DNA of 64,000 nucleotides from an uncultured Spirochaetales bacterium (GTDB lineage Bacteria; Spirochaetota; Spirochaetia; Sphaerochaetales; Sphaerochaetaceae), in the NCBI GenBank assembly GCA_949288415.1, contig CASEKE010000013.1, positions 1 to 64,000 on the forward strand. Direction: 5' to 3'. This document shows, piece by piece, positions 17,374 through 25,027 of this stretch. The position numbers and the translations under genes are program-made. Each line of letters starts with the position of its first letter. Position 1 is the first letter of the stretch. Below the pieces are notes generated by a model. It was not told the DNA's origin. It did no database searches and was given only the letters and a program-made list of their open reading frames with translations.

Positions 17374-18672
17374 ATGGACATTGTAGAGAACAGGATGCAT
17401 GGAATAACAAGATACAGAAACGAATTCATGATTGCGTTTTATGTGATGTTATTCTTGTTTTCATTTGCATATCTTTTGCTGGTTCATGCTTATATACAAC
17501 AAGCTAAAACATCCGATATGACAAATTATCAGATAAAATTGCTGAAACATTCGCTTTTATTCTTTGTCTATGCAAGCCTGGTTATGACATGCATTCTGGT
17601 CATTGCAAGAAATTCTCTTTTAAAAACTATAGCAGTGATCGGAACTGTTTTTGCTGAATTGCTTATAAGATATACTGTACCATTCAATATTTTATTGCTT
17701 CTTGTCGGTTGGATGATTTTTTGTACTTCTTTCTTTTATAGCTCCGGAATTAATCTGCTTTTAAGCTGCACGATCTATCTTACAGCTTATTTATTCGTTA
17801 CGTTGTTTCCTCTGTCCTCAAGTTTCATAACCCCACATGCAGGACAGATTCCGACATACATAAATCTCTCTGTAATGTCCTTTTCCCTCCTCTGGGGCAT
17901 CGTTGTCTTCCTCATCAACAAAATATTCAAAGAATACGACGGGCTTACAAAAGCACTTGATTACGAACAGAAACTAAACATACAGCTTTCGAACTTCAAT
18001 ACAACCTTGCAGCAATACATCAAGCAATATGGAACCAAATCTGCAGAAGAAGAAAGATTGCGAATTACAAGGGAGATGCATGATGCAAACGGATATCATT
18101 TCACAAATATAATAGCCCTCATGAATGCAGCAATAAGTAGTGGAAACAAAGAGTGGACAATAATAGAAGATATCCTCCAAACAACATTGGAACAAGCAAG
18201 AAAAGGCCTTGCAGAATCCAGAAGAGTACTTCATGAACTCAGAGACGCTCTATCCGGCAACACATATGCAAACGCGCATAGAGAGATTTATCAGATCATA
18301 AAAATTTTCCAGAATTGCACTGGAATAGATGTTGATGTATTTTGGGGAAATCTATCGTTGGAATATACCAGCAACACGATATTGGTAATTACTCGGATAA
18401 TACAGGAAAGCCTTGTGAACGCAGTGAAACATGGGCAAGCAAACAGGATACAACTATACTTCTGGGAAAGTAATTCTGTATTGACATTTATTATTGAAGA
18501 CAACGGGAAAGGCAGCACAAAAATAGTCAAAGGAATCGGATTGCAGGGAATGGAAGAAAGACTTGCTCCATACGGAGGATCTCTGCAGACGGAAAACAAT
18601 CTTCCACATGGTTTCAAGGTGACTGTCCACCTGCCGCTGATTTCACAGAAAGAAAGGGTTGAAAATGATTAG
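17374..18672 (+). CDS. NarL-system type sensor histidine kinase (HisKA_3)
   Basis: About 432 residues from the ATG at 17374; starts at 17335 and 17395 are also possible and none has a good ribosome site. The N-terminal 190 residues form six or so membrane segments without an obvious extracytoplasmic sensor domain. The HisKA_3 dimerisation region has the phosphoacceptor His236 in RITREMHDANG, followed by the ATPase domain with IIQESLVNAVKHG, EDNGKG and GIGLQGMEERL. It resembles DegS/LiaS-type kinases. It overlaps its response regulator gene by eight bases. The DNA is much richer in A+T than the garD operon to its left (20 G+C of 60 bases at 17581-17640). Confidence 0.88.
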   Translation: MDIVENRMHGITRYRNEFMIAFYVMLFLFSFAYLLLVHAYIQQAKTSDMTNYQIKLLKHSLLFFVYASLVMTCILVIARNSLLKTIAVIGTVFAELLIRYTVPFNILLLLVGWMIFCTSFFYSSGINLLLSCTIYLTAYLFVTLFPLSSSFITPHAGQIPTYINLSVMSFSLLWGIVVFLINKIFKEYDGLTKALDYEQKLNIQLSNFNTTLQQYIKQYGTKSAEEERLRITREMHDANGYHFTNIIALMNAAISSGNKEWTIIEDILQTTLEQARKGLAESRRVLHELRDALSGNTYANAHREIYQIIKIFQNCTGIDVDVFWGNLSLEYTSNTILVITRIIQESLVNAVKHGQANRIQLYFWESNSVLTFIIEDNGKGSTKIVKGIGLQGMEERLAPYGGSLQTENNLPHGFKVTVHLPLISQKERVEND

Positions 18673-19315
18673 AGTTCTTATAGTTGATGACCAAATACTC
18701 TTTGCGCAAAGTCTGAAGATGACAATATCCAATTACAGTGATGATATCTCTGTCATCGGTATCGCCAAGGATGGTTCAGAAGCTGTGGATTTCACACGAA
18801 CAAACCAACCTGACGTGATTTTAATGGATGTCTATATGAAAAAGATGGATGGAGTCCACGCAGCAAAGATTATTCATCAAGAATACCCTGATATAAAGAT
18901 TCTCATGCTTTCAACCTATGGAGAGGATGAAAACGTGAGACAAGCCTTGGCTCTAGGTATTTCAGGATATCTTCTAAAAGATATCTCGCCAACAGTTCTG
19001 ATTACATCGATTCGTTCATTGAACAGCGGCATGGTCCAGATTTCTCCGAATATCTTGCATGGATTGATCCAGAAGAAATACGTGAACCCTGACCAAAATG
19101 ACAAATCGAACAAAGCCATCGCAAAACTTGCCGAGGTTCTGACAAAAAGGGAACGAGAGATTTTTTCATTGCTTGCAATAGGATATGAAAACGATATGAT
19201 TTCACGAGAGCTCTGTCTTTCGGAGCAGACAGTCAGAAACTATGTGTCACTTATCTATGACAAACTTGGAGTCAAAGATCGATTTGAAATTATAAGGTTG
19301 GCGAATCAAGTATAA
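18665..19315 (+). CDS. NarL/LuxR-type response regulator
   Basis: A 216-residue regulator: receiver domain at about residues 1-120, with phosphoacceptor Asp55 in ILMDVYMKKMDG and Lys in YLLKDISP, then a LuxR-type helix-turn-helix at about 150-212 (LTKREREIFSLLAIGYEN, LSEQTVRNYVSLIYDKLGV). The ATG at 18665 has AAAGGG six bases upstream; a TTG two codons earlier is less likely. It is the partner of the kinase just before it. It lies 107 bases upstream of the solute-binding protein gene, so it probably controls the UgpB-like operon. Confidence 0.92.
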   Translation: MIRVLIVDDQILFAQSLKMTISNYSDDISVIGIAKDGSEAVDFTRTNQPDVILMDVYMKKMDGVHAAKIIHQEYPDIKILMLSTYGEDENVRQALALGISGYLLKDISPTVLITSIRSLNSGMVQISPNILHGLIQKKYVNPDQNDKSNKAIAKLAEVLTKREREIFSLLAIGYENDMISRELCLSEQTVRNYVSLIYDKLGVKDRFEIIRLANQV

Positions 19316-19422
19316 ACGGTACAAATGTACTGATTTCAAGTCAAGTTGTTATTCTTGTCCGTTTCGGTCTGAAAAAATTGTCTTTATCCTTTTTATAGAA
19401 AGAAACCCTAAGGAGGTTGCTT

Positions 19423-20712
19423 ATGAAAAAAGGAAAAAAAATCATCCTGACACTGCTTGTGATGATTCTGGTCGCAAGCGTCGCATTCGCAAACGGCTCG
19501 TCCGAAGCGAAAACATCTGCAGATGAAAATGGAGATGTCATTCTTCGATTCTACTTCCCAATAGGAACAGCAGGTGACTTGACAAATATAATGAACGATC
19601 TCTGCGCCAAATACGCAGAAACACATCCAGGCGTGATAGTCGAACCTATTTTCGCAGGAGATTACGTTCAGACCATGCAAAGGACATTGACAAGCAGCAA
19701 AGCAGGAAATCCACCTGATTTGGCGTTGCTTACCAGTGCAGATGTATGGACTGCAGTCGATGAAGGAATCATTATTCCCCTTCAGCAGTTCATCGACAAA
19801 GAACCGGAGGGATTTCTCGATCGATTCTTCCCCGGAATGCTCGAAGATGCAAAAGTTGCCGGCGAATTCTATGCAGTACCTTTCAGCAAGTCCACGCCTA
19901 TATTCTACTACAACAAGGATATGTTCAGAGATGCTGGTCTCGACCCAGAGCACTCCCCCGAGACATGGGAAGAGCTTGAAGAATACTCTCGTATCTTGAC
20001 AACAGAAGATCACTATGGATGTGAAATACCGATCGACCAATGGCTCATGTCTATTTTCATCCTTCAGAACGGAGGAAAAATAAACAATCTCGAAGGTACA
20101 GAAACATATCTTGACACGCCTGAAGCAATTGAAGCCATGGAATTTGTACTCTCGCTTGTGGAGAAAGGCTATATGCCGGCAAAGAGACTTTTCGGCGACA
20201 GCTCCAGCGATTTCGTAGCAGGAAAGACTGCAATGATGTATAACTCCACAGGCAGTCTTGCATTCGTACGCGATAGTGCATCCTTCGATTGGGGAGTAGG
20301 ATTCCTTCCTGCAGGCAAAGAAAGAGTCGTAGCAACTGGAGGAGGCCAATTCGTCATCTGCGCAGGAACATCAGAAAGAAGGCAACAGGCAGCTTGGGAA
20401 TTCGTCAAATGGATGACAGAACCTGAACAGACTATGGTATGGAGCCAGGGAAGCGGGTTCATCGCTGTCAATCCCGCTGCATTCGACCTTCCTCAGATGA
20501 TAGAATACACAGACAATCTTCCTCAGGCTATTGTTGCAAGAGATCAGTTACAGTATGCAGTCGGAGAACCTCCCAAAACCCATGATGCAAGACAGGTGTC
20601 ACAGGCAATGGCAACTACATTCGAAAGCATATTGGCAAAAAAAATCACACCTGAAGAAGGAATGAAGGAACTGCAGGAATCATGCGATAGGATCCTCGCA
20701 AAATACAACTGA
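19423..20712 (+). CDS. UgpB-like ABC solute-binding protein
   Basis: A 429-residue CUT1 binding protein. The signal peptide ends ASVAFANGSSEAK and has no lipobox cysteine. The stretch FSKSTPIFYYNKDMFRDAG followed by LDPEHSPETW is strongly reminiscent of UgpB, the sn-glycerol-3-phosphate / glycerophosphodiester binding protein. Later motifs (WEFVKWMTEPEQ, MVWSQGSGF) also fit. AGGAGG lies six bases before the ATG. It heads a five-gene run with two permeases and two phosphoesterase-type enzymes. Cargo assignment to a phosphorylated polyol or phosphodiester is inference from this similarity and these neighbours. Confidence 0.9.
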   Translation: MKKGKKIILTLLVMILVASVAFANGSSEAKTSADENGDVILRFYFPIGTAGDLTNIMNDLCAKYAETHPGVIVEPIFAGDYVQTMQRTLTSSKAGNPPDLALLTSADVWTAVDEGIIIPLQQFIDKEPEGFLDRFFPGMLEDAKVAGEFYAVPFSKSTPIFYYNKDMFRDAGLDPEHSPETWEELEEYSRILTTEDHYGCEIPIDQWLMSIFILQNGGKINNLEGTETYLDTPEAIEAMEFVLSLVEKGYMPAKRLFGDSSSDFVAGKTAMMYNSTGSLAFVRDSASFDWGVGFLPAGKERVVATGGGQFVICAGTSERRQQAAWEFVKWMTEPEQTMVWSQGSGFIAVNPAAFDLPQMIEYTDNLPQAIVARDQLQYAVGEPPKTHDARQVSQAMATTFESILAKKITPEEGMKELQESCDRILAKYN

Positions 20713-20725
20713 TAAAAATTTACGA

Positions 20726-20749
20726 TTGCCTGGAAATTGTTCCAGGCAA
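20726..20749 (+). terminator. Intercistronic hairpin after the UgpB-like gene
   Basis: A perfect 10-bp stem, TTGCCTGGAA with TTCCAGGCAA, has a four-base loop and no T tract. It lies between the binding-protein stop and the permease ribosome site (GAAAGGA). It has the same position and probably the same role as the hairpin at 15700. Confidence 0.75.
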
Positions 20750-20764
20750 ATTGAAAGGAATAAT

Positions 20765-21655
20765 ATGATAAACCTTCGATCCCCTAAATATAAGCAATAT
20801 GGACTTGCTTATTTATTGCTAATGCCAAGCCTGGTTTTTCTGCTTTTGTTCACCTATTACCCTATTGTATATTCCGTCTGGTCAAGTTTCTTTGGAAGGG
20901 TCTCCGGAGGAACAAAGTTTTTAGGAATCGGAAACTATATTGAAATGTTTTCAAGCCCGGAATTCAAAGAAGTAATAAAAAACAATATAATCTACGCATT
21001 GTTCAGCACCGCACCAGCTGTAATCTTTGGACTTTTCCTTGCAATTCTTCTGAACAAGAAAATAAGGGCGCGTGGATTCTACAGGTTTGCAATGTTCTAT
21101 CCGACAATACTTCCCATAGCAACAGCATCGATGATCTGGGTATTTCTATTGTCTGAATCAATCGGATTGGTCAATCATCTTCTCAAAATGGTTGGATTGC
21201 CATCCAACATAGACTGGGTCAATACATCACCGTATGCAATGATCTCTATAATTGCAGTATATATTTGGAAATATTCCGGATACTATATGCTGCTGTTCCT
21301 TTCCGGACTTCAGTCAATTGATGAAAGTCTATACGAAGAGGCCTATCTGGAAGGAGCAAATTCATGGACAAGACTCCACAGAATAACCTTACCTCTACTC
21401 TCCCCTACGACATTCTTCGTCGTACTGCTTGCAATCATCAATTCATTCCAGGCAGTAGACCAGATTTACGTCATGACAAAGGGTGGACCTCATAATTCCA
21501 CCAATGTGCTTCTGTATTACATATATGAGCATGGATTTGTCTATTGGGATTCAGGAGTTGCCAGCAGCGCCTCGACAATACTGTTCATTGTGCTCCTGAT
21601 AATCACGTTCTTTTACTATTACGGCTTGCAGAAGACTGTAAATTACGAGAGGTAG
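20765..21655 (+). CDS. ABC transporter permease, UgpA/MalF type
   Basis: A 296-residue inner-membrane protein with six predicted segments. The N-terminal region (LAYLLLMPSLVFLLLFTYYPIV) and the EAA loop (YEEAYLEGANSWTRLHRITL) are typical of CUT1 permeases. The start at 20765 is supported by GAAAGGA six bases upstream; an upstream TTG in frame lies inside the hairpin stem and is rejected. The gene is followed four bases later by the partner permease. Base composition is low in G+C (17 of 60 bases at 20941-21000). Confidence 0.92.
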   Translation: MINLRSPKYKQYGLAYLLLMPSLVFLLLFTYYPIVYSVWSSFFGRVSGGTKFLGIGNYIEMFSSPEFKEVIKNNIIYALFSTAPAVIFGLFLAILLNKKIRARGFYRFAMFYPTILPIATASMIWVFLLSESIGLVNHLLKMVGLPSNIDWVNTSPYAMISIIAVYIWKYSGYYMLLFLSGLQSIDESLYEEAYLEGANSWTRLHRITLPLLSPTTFFVVLLAIINSFQAVDQIYVMTKGGPHNSTNVLLYYIYEHGFVYWDSGVASSASTILFIVLLIITFFYYYGLQKTVNYER

Positions 21656-21659
21656 AAAA

Positions 21660-22496
21660 ATGGTAAAGAAAAGAAACCCGCTAACAATTTTCTTGACGCA
21701 TTTCATACTGTGCTTGGCATCATTGATAGTGCTTCTACCATTGATATGGCTCTTCACGACTTCATTCAAAACGAAGATGGAATTGTTCGCAAATCCATAC
21801 AAATTGCTACCGGAAAACCTGATATTCGAAAATTTCACAAAAGCTTGGGCCTATGCTCCATTCGGCGATTATTATCTTAATACAATCATAACTACATTCG
21901 GGTTGTTGGTGATTCAGCTCGTCACTGTGACTCTATCGGCATATGCATTCGGAAGACTGAACTTTCCTGGTAAGAATTTCCTTTTCATTCTATTTCTTAC
22001 TCAATTGATGATTACGCCACAAAGTACGATTTTCCCGAATTACCTCTTGATAAGCAAAATGCATTTGCTGGATACCAGAATAGGAATGATGTTACCCTAT
22101 GTAGCATCTGCCATGGGTACTTTCCTACTTCGACAGGCTTTCATGTCTATTCCATCAAGTCTTGAGGATGCAGGCAAACTGGATGGTTGCAACACCCTAC
22201 AATTGATATGGAATGTATTCATACCGCAAATCAAGACTTCAATGCTTGCATTCTCCGTGATAAGTGTAACATACCACTGGAATGAATTCCTATGGCCTCT
22301 TCTGGTGACAGAAACAGCTAAAAGCAGACCGCTGACAGTTGGACTGACCGTCTTTGCACAGCAAGCAGAAGGAGGAGCGGAATGGGGACTGCTCATGGCA
22401 GCAACGCTGATCGTTTCATTGCCTCTGCTAATAGCATTCACGTTCTTCCAGAAAATGTTTGTGCAGGCTTTTCTCAGTTCAGGCATGAAAGGTTGA
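21660..22496 (+). CDS. ABC transporter permease, UgpE/MalG type
   Basis: A 278-residue inner-membrane protein with six segments, the FTTSFKTKMELFANPYKLLP segment of MalG-like subunits, and the EAA loop (LEDAGKLDGCNTLQLIWNVF). It forms the heterodimeric channel with the preceding permease. GAGAGG lies seven bases before the ATG. No ATP-binding subunit follows; the next genes encode phosphoesterase-type enzymes. A shared MsmX/UgpC-like ATPase elsewhere is therefore expected. Confidence 0.92.
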   Translation: MVKKRNPLTIFLTHFILCLASLIVLLPLIWLFTTSFKTKMELFANPYKLLPENLIFENFTKAWAYAPFGDYYLNTIITTFGLLVIQLVTVTLSAYAFGRLNFPGKNFLFILFLTQLMITPQSTIFPNYLLISKMHLLDTRIGMMLPYVASAMGTFLLRQAFMSIPSSLEDAGKLDGCNTLQLIWNVFIPQIKTSMLAFSVISVTYHWNEFLWPLLVTETAKSRPLTVGLTVFAQQAEGGAEWGLLMAATLIVSLPLLIAFTFFQKMFVQAFLSSGMKG

Positions 22497-22500
22497 ACCA

Positions 22501-23397
22501 ATGAAATTTACAAACTGCTACTCGAATGTATCATCTATCTGGAAAAAAGGCACTATCCATGTACATACTGCAAATAGTATCTGTGGGCACTATCCGGCGG
22601 AAAAAGTATGCGATATGTATTTCGACAGGATAATGCAATATGATTTTATCGCACTGACGGATCATATGCATTTGACAATTCCGCCTGAAGTCCCAGTTGG
22701 AAGACAGGTATATGCTGGAGAAGAATTCAAAAGACATCTCAAGCAAATCCTTGGCGTAGGCCTACGCCACGAAATAGACGATGATCCGGACAACCTCCTG
22801 AATCACCAACAACTGATCGAGAATATACATGCACAAGGTGGAATTGCAGTAATCTGTCATCCGCATCTTTACGAGAATAGTTACTGGGCATTGGAAGATG
22901 TTCTTGCATTGCACGAAATTGACGCAATAGAGATATACAATCATAATTCGAAGATGAACAATGCAGGTCGTAGTATAGCCTCAGACCTATGGGATTCTTT
23001 GCTGTGCAAAGGCAAAATCATCTGGGGCATGGCAAATGATGACATGCATCACTGTTCCCGCATCGGAGGAGGATACATCAAAGTTCAAGCAGATGGCAAA
23101 AATATCCTTGACCAGATCAGAAACGGCGCTTTCTATTCATCGACGGGTATCGATGCCCGTTCTTACATCGTTGGGAACAAAATAGTTGAAATAACATTCG
23201 ATAACGATGTGGGAAACAAGATCGAAACCAGGCTGATTGTCGACGGAGAAATAACATTGCGTGCTTTTTGTTCATCAAAAGCGGAAATACCTTTACCGCG
23301 GCAAGTCCAGAAGTATTTCAGAATAGAAGCCTACAGGGAAGACGGAGCCTTCATATGGTTTCAACCGCACTTTATTGAAAAGCGAAAAGGAGAATGA
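22501..23397 (+). CDS. PHP-domain metal-dependent phosphoesterase
   Basis: A 298-residue protein with the polymerase/histidinol-phosphatase (PHP) signature: HVHT (His20, His22), LTDH (Asp54, His55), Glu in GEEF, HPH in AVICHPHLY, and a C-terminal ANDDMHH. These residues normally bind a trinuclear metal site that hydrolyses phosphoesters. A further 80-residue beta-rich tail follows. No signal peptide is seen. Its position between importer genes and a second phosphoesterase suggests it removes phosphate from the imported compound. The exact substrate is unknown. Confidence 0.87.
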   Translation: MKFTNCYSNVSSIWKKGTIHVHTANSICGHYPAEKVCDMYFDRIMQYDFIALTDHMHLTIPPEVPVGRQVYAGEEFKRHLKQILGVGLRHEIDDDPDNLLNHQQLIENIHAQGGIAVICHPHLYENSYWALEDVLALHEIDAIEIYNHNSKMNNAGRSIASDLWDSLLCKGKIIWGMANDDMHHCSRIGGGYIKVQADGKNILDQIRNGAFYSSTGIDARSYIVGNKIVEITFDNDVGNKIETRLIVDGEITLRAFCSSKAEIPLPRQVQKYFRIEAYREDGAFIWFQPHFIEKRKGE

Positions 23398-23398
23398 C

Positions 23399-24199
23399 AT
23401 GTACAGAATAGCCTTGATTTCCGATATTCACAAAGGGGAATTGATAGAATGCAGACCAGGTGAAGAAGCAAGAAAGCTTCTCGACAGATTTCTGGAAATA
23501 TGCAAAAAGAAAAATGTAAATCTGATACTGGATCTTGGTGACAGAGTCAACAACAAGAACAGGACAGCCGACATTGCCAATCTTGAAGATGTTGCATCTG
23601 TTTTTTCAAGCTCTGGAATTCCTACAATACATGTCATTGGAAACCATGACATACATTATATGGAGAAAAAAGATAATCTATCCATTCTCGGATTGATGAA
23701 CTCTTACTATTCACTAAAAAAAGGGAATTTGACGTTTTTGATTCTGGATACGGCCGACCCTGTATGGGACGACTGCGGAGGATGTGTATCAGATCGGCAG
23801 ATCGAATGGCTCAAAAGCGAATTGGAGAAAGCGGATTCCCCAGTTGTTGTCGCCTCTCACCATCCCGTCTACGACCAATATCAGGAAGGAAATCCATTCT
23901 TCGTGAAATTGCCGGGCCAATACAAAGTGAAGAACAGCGAAAAAGTATTCGATATCATAAAAAAAAGTGGAAAAGTCATCGCTTGTCTGAACGGACATGT
24001 CCATTGGCTGTACCAGACAGAAGAGAATGGAATCGACTGTATATCTGTCCCGTCGCTGACGGAAGCATACCCTATGAAAGTAAATGCTCCAGGCATATAT
24101 TCAATAATTGATTTCACAGATAACAACGAAATAGTTGCTTCATTCGAATCGATTGTTCCGGAACGTGTAATAGGAAAACATGTCCATATTTTTAAGTAA
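23399..24199 (+). CDS. Calcineurin-like metallophosphoesterase (CpdA/GpdQ-type)
   Basis: A 266-residue enzyme with the full metallophosphoesterase motif series: SDIHKG (Asp9, His11), LGDR (Asp48), GNHD (82-84 Asn-His-Asp), SHHP, and NGHVHW near the C-terminus. The family includes cyclic-nucleotide phosphodiesterase CpdA and glycerophosphodiesterase GpdQ. The ATG at 23399 has AAAAGGAG upstream, and the gene follows the PHP gene by one base. It ends the island operon. With a UgpB-like importer in the same operon, a GpdQ-like diesterase followed by a PHP monoesterase is the most attractive reading, but this is inference. Confidence 0.88.
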   Translation: MYRIALISDIHKGELIECRPGEEARKLLDRFLEICKKKNVNLILDLGDRVNNKNRTADIANLEDVASVFSSSGIPTIHVIGNHDIHYMEKKDNLSILGLMNSYYSLKKGNLTFLILDTADPVWDDCGGCVSDRQIEWLKSELEKADSPVVVASHHPVYDQYQEGNPFFVKLPGQYKVKNSEKVFDIIKKSGKVIACLNGHVHWLYQTEENGIDCISVPSLTEAYPMKVNAPGIYSIIDFTDNNEIVASFESIVPERVIGKHVHIFK

Positions 24200-24218
24200 C
24201 TAACGAATGAAACTCTCG

Positions 24219-24244
24219 GGGTGTCACAAAAAAACGCGGCACCC
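24219..24244 (+). terminator. Weak hairpin after the phosphoesterase gene
   Basis: GGGTGTC (24219-24225) can pair with GGCACCC (24238-24244), with one G-T wobble and a 12-base A-rich loop, before TATTTGTC. It is a poor match to an intrinsic terminator. It is the only candidate in the 209-base gap to the next gene, and I see no gene in that gap. Confidence 0.35.
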
Positions 24245-24408
24245 TATTTGTCTATATTACAAGATTGGATTGTTCTGGTAACAGCAGAAAAAACAATACT
24301 GAAGGAAATCTTTTCCTACCTCGCAAATCTCGACAAGCACGATATCCGTATCTTACGGTCGATTATTTCAGATTCTTCTACGCAGGGAATTTATGCCCTC
24401 AACCATCG

Positions 24409-24741
24409 TCAAAGGTGCAGATGATCGTCGTACTTGGATGAAAGCAGCTTTCTCATGAAGCCTTCCTTTTTCTTGAGCATCCTGGATCCACGCGTTATCT
24501 TGCAAAGGCTGATGTGCCTGTTGCTTGCGATATCTCTCTGGCTCTTTCCCTTGTAAAGATCGTCCATCAGAAGGAAGCGCAGTATGAAGTCGTTGATCTC
24601 TGCGTCCGTGAACAAGTCGTCGAAGAGGCTGAGCATCTCGTTCCTATCGTCTATGCGAGTGAATATGTCCACCAAATCGTCGAAGGCCTTCCTGCCCTCC
24701 TCCGTGTTGATGATTCTTTCCTTGGAGTTTTTTTCATTCAT
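24409..24741 (-). CDS. TrpR-superfamily DNA-binding protein, YerC/YecD type
   Basis: A 110-residue protein. The middle (LFDDLFTDAEINDFILRFLLMDDLYKG) followed by SQRDIASNRHISLCKITRGSRML matches the Trp-repressor-like YerC/YecD family, with the helix-turn-helix at about residues 65-90. Members are small transcription factors of mostly unknown regulon, and there are no trp genes here. No Shine-Dalgarno sequence is present. A minus-strand promoter TTGAAA / 16 bases / TACTAT (24771-24776 and 24749-24754) ends seven bases before the ATG, so the transcript is probably leaderless. It is divergent from the acidic repeat-protein gene and could regulate it. Confidence 0.85.
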   Translation of the reverse strand: MNEKNSKERIINTEEGRKAFDDLVDIFTRIDDRNEMLSLFDDLFTDAEINDFILRFLLMDDLYKGKSQRDIASNRHISLCKITRGSRMLKKKEGFMRKLLSSKYDDHLHL

Positions 24742-24748
24742 ACGCTAC

Positions 24749-24776
24749 ATAGTAACATAGGAAGCTCTTTTTTCAA
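24749..24776 (-). promoter_or_regulatory. Promoter of the TrpR-like gene, leaderless type
   Basis: On the minus strand TTGAAA (24771-24776), 16 bases, TACTAT (24749-24754), seven bases, then the ATG. Confidence 0.5.
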
Positions 24777-25027
24777 AGTTGTCCTTTCATGCTGTCTTTT
24801 CCGCAGAGGAACGTGTACAATGGTCTCTAAGGAGTCCGGATGGACGGATCAGAGATTGCTCGCGTCCATAGGCCGACCGCGCCTGGCAAGATGGAGGAAA
24901 AGGACAGGACGGAAGGTTCAATGCGGAAAAGGATGCTGAAGGAAAGATATAGCTCTTTCTTCATGTCGACTGAAACGACGATTTCCTCGAATACTATACG
25001 GGAAAAAATAATCAAGGAGAAAAGACA

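Noticed and set aside
20726-20764. Upstream TTG start for the UgpA-like permease
   Set aside because: The added codons are the left arm and loop of a perfect hairpin. ATG 20765 has GAAAGGA upstream.
24221-24424. Plus-strand frame of 67 codons after the phosphoesterase gene
   Set aside because: GTG start inside a weak hairpin, no ribosome site, no motif; it ends inside the TrpR-like gene on the other strand.
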